Assembly: GCF_004764705.1 (NCBI RefSeq)
Contig: NZ_SHLX01000037.1
Location: 1-64,000, forward strand
From: Paenibacillus cymbidii
GTDB lineage: Bacteria; Bacillota; Bacilli; Paenibacillales; NBRC-103111
Length of the DNA: 64,000 nt
Direction: 5' to 3'
The notes under the pieces were generated by a model that saw only the letters and a list, made by a program, of their open reading frames with translations, searched no databases and was not told where the DNA came from. Positions 17,338 to 25,879 of the stretch are shown here, piece after piece (the first letter of the stretch is position 1; the number at the start of each line of letters is the position of its first letter). A program made the position numbers and the translations under genes.

Positions 17338-19017
17338 TCAGTTGATGAACGCCGCCTTCTGCAGCAGCCGCTTCAGCATAACCGCGGCTTCCGCGCGCGA
17401 AGCGTTTGCGGCCGGCTCGAAGCGGCCGTTGTCGCGGCCGTCCGCGATCCCGGCGGCGGCGATCGCCGTTACCGCCGGCTTCGCCCAGCTTGCGATCGAC
17501 GCGTCGTCGGCAAATGCCGGCGTACTCGCCTTCGCGCCTTTGCCTTCCGCACCCGCATAGGCGAGCGCGCCGGCAACCATCACCGCCAGCTCCTGGCGGG
17601 TAATCGGAGCGTCCGGACGGAATGTGCCGTCCTCATAACCGGTGACGAGCTTCGCCTCGTAAGCTGCCGCAACGGTGCCGCTGTACCAGGTGCCGGCCGC
17701 AACGTCGGCGAACGGCTTGCCGCTCTCCTCGCCGAGCCCAAGCGCGCGGACGAGGAGCGTCGCGAATTGCGCCCGGGTCACTTTCGCTTCGGGAGCGAAC
17801 TCGTCGTCGGCCACGCCCAACACGATCAGCTTCGTCGCCAGCAACTCGACATCCGCCTTCGCCCAGTGGGAAGCCAGATCGGCGAACGATTTGCTCGCCT
17901 GGATCACGGTGTACACGCTGTTGCCGTTGCGCTTGAGCGTTGCCGTCCAGCTGCCGTCGCCGCCCCGCTCGAAGGTGGACGGAACGAACGAAAACGTGCC
18001 GTCTTCATTCAGCACCACGCCGGTAGACTCGTTCGGGTTGACGTTGTTCGTATTCAGGCCGATCGACCGGCTGACATACGTCGAGCCGAACGACGAAATC
18101 GTCTGCGAGCGACCGTCCGGCGTCGTCACAGTGAGCGAAAAATCGACCGCACCGGCAATCATCGTGCCGCCGCTGCCCGCTGCAGCGTCATTCGCCTGCC
18201 CTTGCTGCTGCGGCGTTGCGTTCGATACGGTCACGTTCACCGTCAATTGATCCGGCGAAACGCCAAGTTCTCTCGCAATCGCGGCAAAATCGACAGCAGC
18301 GACCGGCAAGTGGTACGAACCGTTCTCCGTGGCAAAAATAACCGTTCCGTTGCCGCCATCCGCCGCCGATTGCAGCGTAGCCAAACCAACCTGCACCTGG
18401 ACGGAATCGCTGCCGGTACCGGCGACCGCAACGGTGACCGGGCCGCCGGCGGCGTTGGCGATCGCCTGCCGTAAATCGCTGTCGCCGACGGAAGCGACGG
18501 CTTGCGTGCTGCCGTCCGGCGCCGTCGACACTTCCGGCTTCACCGCAACTGCAGGCGTCGCGGTTGGCGACGGAGTTGGCTTAGCGGACGGCGACGGGCT
18601 GGCCGAAGGCGTCGGCGAGCTTGACGAACCCGGCGAGCCGGAGCCGCCGGTCCCGTCGCCGGAGCCCGTACCGCCGTTGTCCGTATTCAACGTGATCGTT
18701 TGCGACGCCGTTTCGTTGCCCGCGCCGGCGATAACGGTCAGCGTGCCGAGCGCCGTGCCGGGGATATGGAAATCGAACGCGTATTGTCCGTTCGCGTCCG
18801 CTTTGACGACATCCGTCGCCACAAGCTGGCGATTGGAGTCGATGACGCGAAGCGTCACCCAGGCTCGCGCAGCGTACGTACCCGACACGTGTACGGAATC
18901 GCCGTAAGCAACGTAGGTGCGATTCGCGGCGAGCGATACGCCGGACGCCGACGCAGCCGGCAGAACGGCAGTAAACAAAAGGACGGCAAGTAACAATAAC
19001 GCAACCGTTTTTTTCAT
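17338..19017 (-). CDS. Secreted protein with three C-terminal SLH domains
   Basis: A 559-residue exported protein. A signal peptide (ending near ASA-SGV) precedes an Ig/FN3-like beta domain (to ~110) and a Ser/Pro/Thr linker with PTPSASPSPS-type repeats. An unidentified middle region (~165-380) follows, then three S-layer-homology domains at the C-terminus (FADLASHW, FADVAAGTW and FADDASIASW each open one). SLH domains bind pyruvylated secondary cell-wall polymer, so it is surface anchored. The start is ATG 19017 with a CGGTGG site; a GTG three codons earlier is possible. It lies 12 bases after the propeller protein gene, in the same direction. Confidence 0.88.
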   Translation of the reverse strand: MKKTVALLLLAVLLFTAVLPAASASGVSLAANRTYVAYGDSVHVSGTYAARAWVTLRVIDSNRQLVATDVVKADANGQYAFDFHIPGTALGTLTVIAGAGNETASQTITLNTDNGGTGSGDGTGGSGSPGSSSSPTPSASPSPSAKPTPSPTATPAVAVKPEVSTAPDGSTQAVASVGDSDLRQAIANAAGGPVTVAVAGTGSDSVQVQVGLATLQSAADGGNGTVIFATENGSYHLPVAAVDFAAIARELGVSPDQLTVNVTVSNATPQQQGQANDAAAGSGGTMIAGAVDFSLTVTTPDGRSQTISSFGSTYVSRSIGLNTNNVNPNESTGVVLNEDGTFSFVPSTFERGGDGSWTATLKRNGNSVYTVIQASKSFADLASHWAKADVELLATKLIVLGVADDEFAPEAKVTRAQFATLLVRALGLGEESGKPFADVAAGTWYSGTVAAAYEAKLVTGYEDGTFRPDAPITRQELAVMVAGALAYAGAEGKGAKASTPAFADDASIASWAKPAVTAIAAAGIADGRDNGRFEPAANASRAEAAVMLKRLLQKAAFIN

Positions 19018-19029
19018 CGTCGCCACCGC

Positions 19030-21147
19030 CTAGTACTGCAGAACGATCGGGTTCACCGCCGGATCGTCGGACAAGTCGTCCACCATGTAAACTTCAACGA
19101 TGTCGCCGGGCATGACGTTGAATTGCGCTTTTGCCGCGGCCTGAACGGTGTCGTAGTCGGCTCTGACGGCAACAAGTCCGAGCTGCGTGCCGTTCCGCGA
19201 ATGTTTGAACACCAGCGTCTCTTCCCCGGCATGCGCCACTTGCGGCGTTACCGTCGCGCCGAACGTCTTGAAGCCCGAAACGCCGGCATTGACCGTCAAT
19301 TTGCTGATCCCGCTTGCCGTCGTTCCAACGGTATAGGTTGCATTGGAAGTCGACGTTACGCCGTAGTACCCCGCCGTAATTTCATAAACGAGCAGCGTGC
19401 CGGAAATTTCATGCGCCACCATCAGCAGCGGCTTGCCGGTCGGGCTTTTCTCCGCCGGCACGAAATATTGGCCTTCCGGTCCGAGGTCGTCCTGACGCGG
19501 ATCAAACTGGGTTTTATTCGTCAAATTTTGCCGGCGATTGTTTTCGTAAGTGACGTACTGCGATTGCGCCGGATTCGTAATATCGAACATCATAATACCG
19601 CCTGCCCGCTCCAGCCCGACAAAAGCGTAAGGTTTGCAGTATACCGTACCTACTTTCACATCTTCCGGTTCGGGACCTTTGCTGGTGCTCCGGTCGTCCG
19701 TTTTGACATCGTCGTTCGATACGTTATACAACTTCTTGAAGGCGTCGGTCGCAAGCACGCGCTCGAACGTATTGCCGCTGTCGTACACCGGACCTGCCGC
19801 AATGTTGGAAGCATCCCAAATCGAAAAGGATCGGGCGCCAAGCGTGTACAGCGCATCGTATACCGGAGATCCGCCCCTGCCGTATGCCGCCTCGTAAACC
19901 GCCGTCGTTACTTTCAGGTTGCCGATTCCGTTGTCATCCAGTTGAATAGCCGCTACTATATCGTCCAGTTGCTGCTGCGAATACACATTTCCATATTTGG
20001 CCGGATCCAGATGCAGCTTCGATTTCAGCTTGTTGACTTCGTCTTCGTCGTGCGTAAAGCCCCAATCCTTCCGCGAATCGCCTTCGTTGGCGGTCAGCAA
20101 ATACGTTTTGCCCCCGCTCTGGAACGATGCGATGCCATCCGGCATATACGTGCCCAGCACCGGCCAGTTGGCGATGTTCATGCCGCTGTTGGTCGCGGAG
20201 TCTTTTTTGGAGGGGTCGAAACCGTTGCCCGGCAGCGCATAATTTTTATAACCGAGACCGCTGACATGCGTGTACTGTTTGGTCGCCAGGTTCAGCGTTG
20301 CGATCGCATTGTTCTCCTGCAGCGACACATAGGCGAATTGGCTGTTTGCGTCAACCGTTATATATTCGGGTTCGAAGTCCTGCACCCAGTTTCTGTCCGT
20401 ACGGTAAACGTTGCTGGTCGTCGGGTAGATCCGCACATTGGCGTCGATATCGCTTTCCGTCAATCCGCTGAAATCGACGTCGGTTGCTTTCGATTGGTCG
20501 ATCGATGCAACGCCGCCGGAAACGTCGATGATGGTGACGGAGCCGTTGGGGTCATTTACGGAATTGGTGTCCGGCTCGCCTTCGTTGGCGACCAGCGCCT
20601 TTGTGCCGTCCGGCGTGAATGTAATCATGTCGGGATGATAACCCGCGCTTACCGAAGTGAGGAAATTGCCGTTCTTGTCAAAAAAGGCGACATACCCGCG
20701 ATTCGGCTTCGCCGCCGGTACGGCTACCGCTACCAGATCGAGCGTCGGATGCACGGCAACGCTGGTCAGATCGTTGAAGCTCGGATGGAGCGGCTTGATC
20801 GGAACCCGCTTGATCCCTTCGGTTACGCTGTATGTGTATTTCGTTACCGAAGTGGTTGCACTGCGGGTCGCCAAATTGCTCATATCGATAATATCCAGCG
20901 ATTGGGCGGTCGGATCGCCATTGACGACAAACGCTTTTTTCGTTGCGGCGTCATACGCGACGATTTCAACCCCGCCGTCGCCGTTGACGGCCGCTTTGTT
21001 CGAATCGTAGCGGGCAATCAAATTCAGCTTGAATTTTTGCGACCCCGTGGTGTCGGTGGCTGCCGACACGCCTGCTCCTCCGGCGAACGCCGAAGCCAAA
21101 CCAGTCGTAATCGCCAGAACCGCCGCCAGCTTGCTCGTTTTTTTCAC
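19030..21147 (-). CDS. Choice-of-anchor-I-type extracellular beta-propeller protein
   Basis: A 705-residue secreted protein. A signal peptide (~1-30, cut near VSA-ATD) precedes a large WD40/LVIVD-like propeller (~40-600) with repeated GVEIVAYDAATKKAFVVNG, HPDMITFTPDGTKALVANEGEPD and LLTANEGDSR blocks. These are typical of the bacterial 'choice-of-anchor I' family, sometimes annotated as phytase-like or surface-glycoprotein-like. A short C-terminal beta domain (~605-705) ends the chain. Biochemical function is not established. No SLH, LPXTG or membrane anchor is in this chain, but an SLH protein is encoded 12 bases downstream. The start is GTG 21147, with AGGAGATG about ten bases upstream. Confidence 0.8.
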   Translation of the reverse strand: MKKTSKLAAVLAITTGLASAFAGGAGVSAATDTTGSQKFKLNLIARYDSNKAAVNGDGGVEIVAYDAATKKAFVVNGDPTAQSLDIIDMSNLATRSATTSVTKYTYSVTEGIKRVPIKPLHPSFNDLTSVAVHPTLDLVAVAVPAAKPNRGYVAFFDKNGNFLTSVSAGYHPDMITFTPDGTKALVANEGEPDTNSVNDPNGSVTIIDVSGGVASIDQSKATDVDFSGLTESDIDANVRIYPTTSNVYRTDRNWVQDFEPEYITVDANSQFAYVSLQENNAIATLNLATKQYTHVSGLGYKNYALPGNGFDPSKKDSATNSGMNIANWPVLGTYMPDGIASFQSGGKTYLLTANEGDSRKDWGFTHDEDEVNKLKSKLHLDPAKYGNVYSQQQLDDIVAAIQLDDNGIGNLKVTTAVYEAAYGRGGSPVYDALYTLGARSFSIWDASNIAAGPVYDSGNTFERVLATDAFKKLYNVSNDDVKTDDRSTSKGPEPEDVKVGTVYCKPYAFVGLERAGGIMMFDITNPAQSQYVTYENNRRQNLTNKTQFDPRQDDLGPEGQYFVPAEKSPTGKPLLMVAHEISGTLLVYEITAGYYGVTSTSNATYTVGTTASGISKLTVNAGVSGFKTFGATVTPQVAHAGEETLVFKHSRNGTQLGLVAVRADYDTVQAAAKAQFNVMPGDIVEVYMVDDLSDDPAVNPIVLQY

Positions 21148-21280
21148 TGTCGTTCATCTCCTATCGATTGAAGTTCGACAATCCCGTCCATTTTACTTGG
21201 CAAGCGTTCCGGGAACGTCAACGGGAAGTGGATCTTTTGTAAAGGAGAACGAAAATGGGGCGAACGTTTCCATTTCGTTA

Positions 21281-21320
21281 TTGACAGTGATAACGAGAAC
21301 CAATATCATTGAGATGAATT
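21281..21320 (+). promoter_or_regulatory. Promoter with overlapping Fur-like palindrome
   Basis: TTGACA (21281-21286) and TATCAT (21304-21309) are separated by exactly 17 bases. Overlapping and following the -10 are GATAAC..TATCAT and TGAGATG-A-ATTCTCA, degenerate versions of the 7-1-7 Fur/PerR operator. Downstream are a cysteine-rich DUF1450 gene and ferritin, which makes metal control plausible. Confidence 0.5.
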
Positions 21321-21363
21321 CTCAGGCAGATTCGACTTTGACTCGAAGAAAGAAGGCTGCTGT

Positions 21364-21588
21364 GTGAAGAAGATCAACTATTGCTGCCGCAACTTGAAGA
21401 AGGGCGCCAAACCCGTCTACAAAACGATCAAAGCGGAATTCCCCGGCATCAAGCAGAAGAAACGCGATTGTCTCGGCAATTGCGGCCTGTGCGCCAAACA
21501 ATGCTTCGTCAAGCTGGGCAAACGCGAAATCATCAAGGCGGCCAGCCCGGAACTGCTGTATAAAGAGCTGAAACAGCGGATAGGATGA
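21364..21588 (+). CDS. DUF1450 family cysteine-rich small protein (YuzB-like)
   Basis: A 74-residue basic protein resembling the DUF1450/YuzB group. Six cysteines occur in two clusters: NYCCRN near the start and CLGNCGLCAKQCF at about residues 36-48, which could bind a metal or Fe-S cluster (inference). No function is established for the family. The start is GTG 21364 with AAGG seven bases upstream. A consensus promoter with a Fur-like palindrome lies about 55 bp upstream, and ferritin follows, so an iron-related role is suggested by context only. Confidence 0.75.
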   Translation: MKKINYCCRNLKKGAKPVYKTIKAEFPGIKQKKRDCLGNCGLCAKQCFVKLGKREIIKAASPELLYKELKQRIG

Positions 21589-21590
21589 AA

Positions 21591-21704
21591 ATGGACATGG
21601 AAAATGTTATGATACATGCAAACCTGTTGTGGATTCTCAGTCCGCTCGCATGTTTGCTGATGGCGCTGGCCATTCTCTACGTGTGGGGGCTGAGGGCCAA
21701 ATAA
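21591..21704 (+). CDS. Tiny membrane peptide (37 residues)
   Basis: A short frame beginning three bases after the DUF1450 stop, encoding MDMENVMIHANLLW and then a single hydrophobic helix (ILSPLACLLMALAILYVWGL) ending in the basic tail RAK. It looks like a single-pass membrane miniprotein. AGGATGA is three bases before the first ATG and about nine before the second (21597), which would give 35 residues. Its position between DUF1450 and ferritin genes in one direction supports expression, but its function is unknown. Confidence 0.55.
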   Translation: MDMENVMIHANLLWILSPLACLLMALAILYVWGLRAK

Positions 21705-21732
21705 TCCTTGGCGAAGGCGGTGCTGCCCATTG

Positions 21733-22242
21733 ATGAATCAGTCGCTTAGCGATGCGCTGAACGAGCAGATGAATTTCGAGTTTTACTCCGCCCACGTCTA
21801 CCTGGCCATTGCCGGGTATTGTTCGGGGGAGAGCTTGGACGGCTTCGCCAACTTTTTCATCGTACAAGCCGAAGAAGAACGTTTCCACGCGATGAAGATG
21901 TACAAGTTCCTGAACGACCGCGGCAAAAGAGTGACGTTGACCGGCTTCGATGCGCCGAACAACGACTACAGCTCCGTGCTGCAGGCGTTCGAGCATGCGT
22001 TTCAGCACGAGCAGATCGTGACCAAGCGGATTTACCATTTGTCCGATCTGGCCATGAACGACCGGGAGCATGCGACCATTCAGTTTCTCAAATGGTTCAT
22101 CGACGAGCAGGTCGAAGAGGAAGCGATGTTCGACAACCTGATCAACAAGCTGAAGCGGATCGATCAGGACAGCAACGCATTCTTCATGCTGGAAGCGGAG
22201 CTGGCCCAGCGCGTATTTACGCCGCCGACGACGACGCGGTAA
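21733..22242 (+). CDS. Ferritin (non-haem iron storage protein)
   Basis: A 169-residue FtnA-type ferritin forming a 24-subunit iron-storage shell. The ferroxidase residues fit the family: Glu in LNEQMNFEFYSAHVYLA, the E-x-x-H pair in QAEEERFHAMKMYKF, and the second-half glutamates near EHAFQHEQ and DEQVEEEAMFD. The length is normal. The start is ATG 21733, whose site (GAAGG) is rather far; TTG 21730 directly before it is an alternative. It follows the DUF1450 gene and the small membrane peptide and ends in a strong terminator, so the three may form one iron-responsive transcript (inference). Confidence 0.93.
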   Translation: MNQSLSDALNEQMNFEFYSAHVYLAIAGYCSGESLDGFANFFIVQAEEERFHAMKMYKFLNDRGKRVTLTGFDAPNNDYSSVLQAFEHAFQHEQIVTKRIYHLSDLAMNDREHATIQFLKWFIDEQVEEEAMFDNLINKLKRIDQDSNAFFMLEAELAQRVFTPPTTTR

Positions 22243-22261
22243 CGCTGGCAGCGTTTGGCAG

Positions 22262-22296
22262 ACAAACCCCCGTTCCGAGTCGGAACGGGGGTTTGT
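22262..22296. terminator. Hairpin terminator after ferritin
   Basis: A perfect ACAAACCCCCGTTCC / GGAACGGGGGTTTGT stem with a five-base loop, 20 bases past the ferritin stop. The following 235 bases to 22531 hold nothing recognisable. Confidence 0.9.
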
Positions 22297-22531
22297 GTTT
22301 GCGGGGAGTCCGGTGTCCAATTGGTATGAGAGGGTATGCGGTTGGGAACGTTCTAAGAACAATTTTCAAATTCTGGGATTTGGTCTGATGCGCGAAACAT
22401 GGGACTTCGTATGACTGGAAGAAGTAAAAATCGAGCGATCCACGCGACAACCATTTGAAATCCAACGTTTGCTCTCTTTTCGAAAATTTTATACGTTTGA
22501 CGCAGGAGCTATTTTGACGTAGACATTCAAA

Positions 22532-23824
22532 TCACTTCGCTGCCGGAAGAACCGCTCTATTATCATATTCCGCTTTCCATTTTGCGAGCATGGCGGTGAC
22601 ATCGCCGTCGCTTGTAATCAATTTCCGGATGTCGTCACTATGCGATCCTCGAAGTCCGTTCCACACATCGTTATCGTAAAAGGATCCCCGTTTGGCATAT
22701 TCCAATTCTTTCAGAAATCCGTTCCATATCGGGTGTGTGGACTGTCCGCTCGCTTCTGCGACCGCTTTCGTCACTGCTAACTGGCTGCTTCCCCAAAGCG
22801 CAGCGCCTTCGCCTGTCGGCATACCGATATAGCGTAGAAAACGCCACGCTGCATCTTTGTGTTTCGATTTGGCGGAAATTCCGAGCCCTTCCACATACAA
22901 CACGTTACCGCGTCCTCCCTGTGGGAGTGAAGGCAACCCAACTAAGCCGATATCCGGATCCTTGATCTGGTAAGCCCAGTATGAAAACTCGAACGCCATA
23001 GCAATCTGTCCTGACATTAACGATGGAATGCTATACCCGCTGTCTGGAGCGGCTACATGGTAGGTGCGGAACAAGTCCGCGTACAGCCGGATGGCATCCG
23101 CAGTTTTCGGACTGTTCAGGTATCCGTCCGACTGACGGTTCGATCCCAAGTACCTGCTCTGATTGGCAATAACAAGTGCCTCTACCATTTCCACATCGTA
23201 ACTAAAATGCACCCCGTATTTGCGGCCGAGATCGGTTTCGACGGTCAGCTTTTTAGCCGTTTCCACAAAATCGTTCCATGTCCACCCATCCTTAGGATAC
23301 GGAATCTTTTGCTCATCGAACCTTTTTTTACTGTAATAAACACCCATCGTATGTACATCGAACGGGAGCGCGGCCAACTTGTTATCCAGCATGACCGCTT
23401 CCAGAGCCCCCTTATAATACTGGTCGGTATCAATCGACTCCATCTTAAAATAGGGAATCAAGTCCACCGAAGCACCTTGCCGAATCGACTCATAAAATGC
23501 ATTCGCACCAAGCTGTATGATGTCGGGGGAACTATCGCTTTTCATCAACTCCAGCGAATTGGAGTTTCCCGGCAGGACGGATACTTCCACATGAATGCCG
23601 GGATTCTCCGCCTCGAACTTTCGGGCCATTTCAGAAATATAACCGTATCCCGACCCATATTCTGCGGTCGCCGCCCGTAGAACGACTGATTCTTTCGTCC
23701 CGGCCACTGCCAAGGGAGGAACTTCAGGCATATCACCTGACTTTCCATTGCATCCTGCCGAAACAATCGCAAATACGGTCACAGCAATTGCCGCCGACCA
23801 TTTTTTTCCTCGTATCCATTCCAT
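22532..23824 (-). CDS. Sugar ABC transporter substrate-binding lipoprotein (orphan)
   Basis: A 430-residue family-1 extracellular solute-binding protein for a CUT1 carbohydrate importer. The signal peptide ends in the lipobox VSAGC (Cys at about residue 25). The mature chain shows VVLRAATAEYGSGYGYISEMA, the ENPGIHVEV core strand and the later LVGLPSLPQGGRG segment typical of the family. I start at ATG 23824, which has a GGGG-containing site; the open frame extends 26 codons further with no signal-like sequence. No transporter or regulator gene is adjacent. Local sequence is more AT-rich than the rest of the window, which may reflect recent acquisition (inference). Confidence 0.88.
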   Translation of the reverse strand: MEWIRGKKWSAAIAVTVFAIVSAGCNGKSGDMPEVPPLAVAGTKESVVLRAATAEYGSGYGYISEMARKFEAENPGIHVEVSVLPGNSNSLELMKSDSSPDIIQLGANAFYESIRQGASVDLIPYFKMESIDTDQYYKGALEAVMLDNKLAALPFDVHTMGVYYSKKRFDEQKIPYPKDGWTWNDFVETAKKLTVETDLGRKYGVHFSYDVEMVEALVIANQSRYLGSNRQSDGYLNSPKTADAIRLYADLFRTYHVAAPDSGYSIPSLMSGQIAMAFEFSYWAYQIKDPDIGLVGLPSLPQGGRGNVLYVEGLGISAKSKHKDAAWRFLRYIGMPTGEGAALWGSSQLAVTKAVAEASGQSTHPIWNGFLKELEYAKRGSFYDNDVWNGLRGSHSDDIRKLITSDGDVTAMLAKWKAEYDNRAVLPAAK

Positions 23825-24208
23825 TCCGGTTACCCCTTTGAAATACAGAATTTGTCCTACTTCCCCACTAACATAATAAGAGCAATAAGAAACTGTTAGC
23901 AATGAGACACGTTAAAGCGGTTTCCATCGATGGCGTAAAATCGGTATACTCAAACTTATTGATGCCAGTCATACATGAAAGCTAACAAAAAAGATATATA
24001 ATATTGATTTCGGTATGTTAAGAAAATCATACCATGGTTTTTATTAAAGAATTCTGCCCGATAGTTGAGCGAACCAACTAGAAACGAAAATAAGCGATAG
24101 GTCAGTTCCATCGCCGCGCTATCGTGCTCCGTTAGCGCAATCGATTGAAAACGATAGTTCCGTGTGAATGCATTACAAATTTCGTTGTTCAAACATGTGG
24201 AGGAAGCT
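23825..24208. other. AT-rich gene-poor stretch
   Basis: No convincing gene. A minus-strand 78-codon frame (23956-24192) includes an ELTYRLFSFLVGSL segment that faintly resembles the helical linker of AraC-type regulators. It has no ribosome binding site and may be a relic of a regulator gene that once accompanied the binding protein. This is a weak inference. Confidence 0.3.
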
Positions 24209-24391
24209 AGCGGAACCCAGCGCCCTTATTCATGGGCACAACCCGATGAATCGCATCGCAACGGAACTCAGCGCCGTTATTGGGCGATTGGCAGGCGCAT
24301 TTGCACCATTTTTTGCTGAATAACGGCGCTCAGTTCCGTTAAGCTTGCTTATAACCTATTATTTCGTCCGGTAACGGCGCTCAGTTCCGTT
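24209..24391. repeat. Four copies of a 20-22-bp repeat, two direct and two inverted
   Basis: The sequence AACGGAACT(C/G)AGCGCCGTTA occurs at 24260-24281 and, degenerate, at 24209-24230. In inverted orientation it occurs at 24319-24340 and 24372-24391. Each copy is itself nearly palindromic (AACGG...CCGTT). The inner pair could form a large stem-loop with a 37-base loop. This family differs from the AATAGCC palindromes. Confidence 0.7.
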
Positions 24392-24430
24392 AACTCCAGT
24401 TCGAACTAATCTGCCCGTCTACTTCAACAA

Positions 24431-24460
24431 ACGAAAAGGAGCTGCCACGAAGGAGCTCCT
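24431..24460 (-). terminator. Terminator of the RibD-like reductase gene
   Basis: On the minus strand AGGAGCT and AGCTCCT form a stem with a ten-base loop, followed by TTTTCGTTT, 34 bases after the stop at 24494. Confidence 0.7.
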
Positions 24461-24493
24461 CTACTATCGTATCCTTAAGGTCGCTGCGCACAA

Positions 24494-25030
24494 CTAAGCT
24501 GGAACGTAAGTCAACCTGATCACCTGCGCGCCAATTCGATCGCTCGCCACGAGGCGCAGCGGCGGCCGCGGACCGGCGAAGAACGGCTTGCCGTGACCCA
24601 GCACGACTGGATGGAGATAGAGTCGATACTCATCAACGAGACCGAGCTCCGTTAGACTGTGCGCCAACTCCGGCCCTGCAACTTCAATCACCCCTTTATG
24701 CTGAGACTTCAGCTCACGTATGGCTGTAGCGAGGTCGCCCTCGATCAGAGAAGCGTTCGGACCGACGGACGTTAGCGTCCTCGACACCACCCACTTCGGT
24801 TTGCTTTGCCACGCCGCTGCATATTCCCGTTCAGGCGCATCCCATTCAAAATGGTCTCCGTCCCAATACTGCATAATCTCGTACATGCGGCGCCCGTACA
24901 GGCTGCCCGCCAGGCCGCGCACGTCGTCGATGTAATGACGGAATAGCACGGGGTCGGGCTGGAATGCCGTGTGGTCGTGGTCGACGAACCCGTCCAGAGA
25001 CTGATTCAATGCGAAAACAATCTTTGCCAT
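24494..25030 (-). CDS. Dihydrofolate-reductase-fold (RibD C-terminal) protein
   Basis: A 178-residue member of the dihydrofolate reductase-like/RibD-C family (YyaP/YwjB type), widespread in Bacilli and mostly uncharacterised. The N-terminus KIVFALNQSLDGFVDH is diagnostic. LYGRRMYEIM and KWVVSRTLTSVG (NADPH-pocket strand) follow, then GVIEVAGPELAHSL and DEYRLYLHPVVLGHGKPFF. These are likely NADPH-dependent reductases, with the substrate unknown. The start is ATG 25030 with GGAGAG about nine bases upstream; the open frame extends 33 codons further without a site. It looks like a single gene with its own terminator. Confidence 0.88.
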   Translation of the reverse strand: MAKIVFALNQSLDGFVDHDHTAFQPDPVLFRHYIDDVRGLAGSLYGRRMYEIMQYWDGDHFEWDAPEREYAAAWQSKPKWVVSRTLTSVGPNASLIEGDLATAIRELKSQHKGVIEVAGPELAHSLTELGLVDEYRLYLHPVVLGHGKPFFAGPRPPLRLVASDRIGAQVIRLTYVPA

Positions 25031-25263
25031 GCGACTGACTCTCCTCTCTTGTTTGCTCGCCCATTCATCATCGGGATTATTTGTTCCATATGCAGCCTCC
25101 TTCCCTAATAGTTCGTCTATGAGATTCAACTATCCTGCCGTCAGTTTAGTTGAACTTGGTTAGTGGCCGCTTATGCGCTTTCCGGTACCTCGCGCACCTC
25201 CCTGCGCGGAGTGACAGGGGTTGATGGCAGTCAGCAGTCAACCTCAAGCTCCCGACAAACCGC

Positions 25264-25296
25264 AAAAACCTCGTTCCGGATCGGAACGAGGTTTTT
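25264..25296. terminator. Hairpin terminator
   Basis: A perfect AAAAACCTCGTTCC / GGAACGAGGTTTTT stem with a five-base loop, 16 bases past the DUF2188 gene stop on the minus strand. A and T runs on the two sides make it bidirectional. Confidence 0.9.
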
Positions 25297-25312
25297 ACAG
25301 ATCAGCAGCAGA

Positions 25313-25750
25313 TCAGCTATAGTTGTGCGACCGCTCGACAGTGCCGTCCTTGCGGTGAATAATTGCGCTGCGGTTGGCGTCCGATGCGAGCATCCGCGCC
25401 TCGTGGGAGGCATCCGCCTTCGTCTCGAACAGCTGCTCCGGCTCGTCCTCCCCTTCCGCCTTGAGCGCCCATCCGTCGTCATGCGGCACGACATGCCAGT
25501 TGTGCCGTCTCCGGCCATCGCTGCCGCCGTAGCCGCTTCCGGATCGCTCCATCTCTTCGCGCCGCGGCTCATCGCGATGCTCCGGATGATCGCGGGCCCA
25601 TTCTTTCGCCTGCGCCGTAGCGATGGCGATCGCCCGCCCTTCCCCATATCCTTCATCCAACAGCGCGTTGGCGATTTCCACCGCTTTGCCGCGCGTGCGG
25701 GCATCGAAATTTTTCAGCGAATCGGGGTAATCCCGTTTGGTCCATGGCAT
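25313..25750 (-). CDS. DUF2188-domain protein
   Basis: A 145-residue hydrophilic protein. The N-terminal ~55 residues (MPWTKRDYPDSLKNF, then a helical segment with AIAIATAQAKEWA) resemble small Firmicute proteins of unknown function. The C-terminal ~60 residues (WHVVPHDDGWALKAEG ... IIHRKDGTVERSHNYS) match DUF2188, often found in stress-related short proteins. A polar linker rich in Arg, Gly and Ser joins them. There is no signal peptide. The start is ATG 25750 with AGGAGG eight bases upstream. Function is unknown; two such modules in one chain is a common layout in Paenibacillus-type genomes (from memory). Confidence 0.75.
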   Translation of the reverse strand: MPWTKRDYPDSLKNFDARTRGKAVEIANALLDEGYGEGRAIAIATAQAKEWARDHPEHRDEPRREEMERSGSGYGGSDGRRRHNWHVVPHDDGWALKAEGEDEPEQLFETKADASHEARMLASDANRSAIIHRKDGTVERSHNYS

Positions 25751-25879
25751 CTGAACCGCCTCCTGTCTCACAGTTTGCAATAACACCGGTGCCTGACACC
25801 TGTTTTTTACCCGCCCGAGGCCGCCAAAAAACATGGAAGAATCGGGAAATCGCCCTTTACATGACGAATCGCATGAGTT

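Noticed and set aside
23956..24192. A 78-codon minus-strand frame before the second orphan binding protein
   Set aside because: Weak resemblance to an AraC linker only, without HTH or start signal; kept only as a possible relic.
24209..24391. CRISPR-like short repeats
   Set aside because: Only four copies, in both orientations and at uneven distances.
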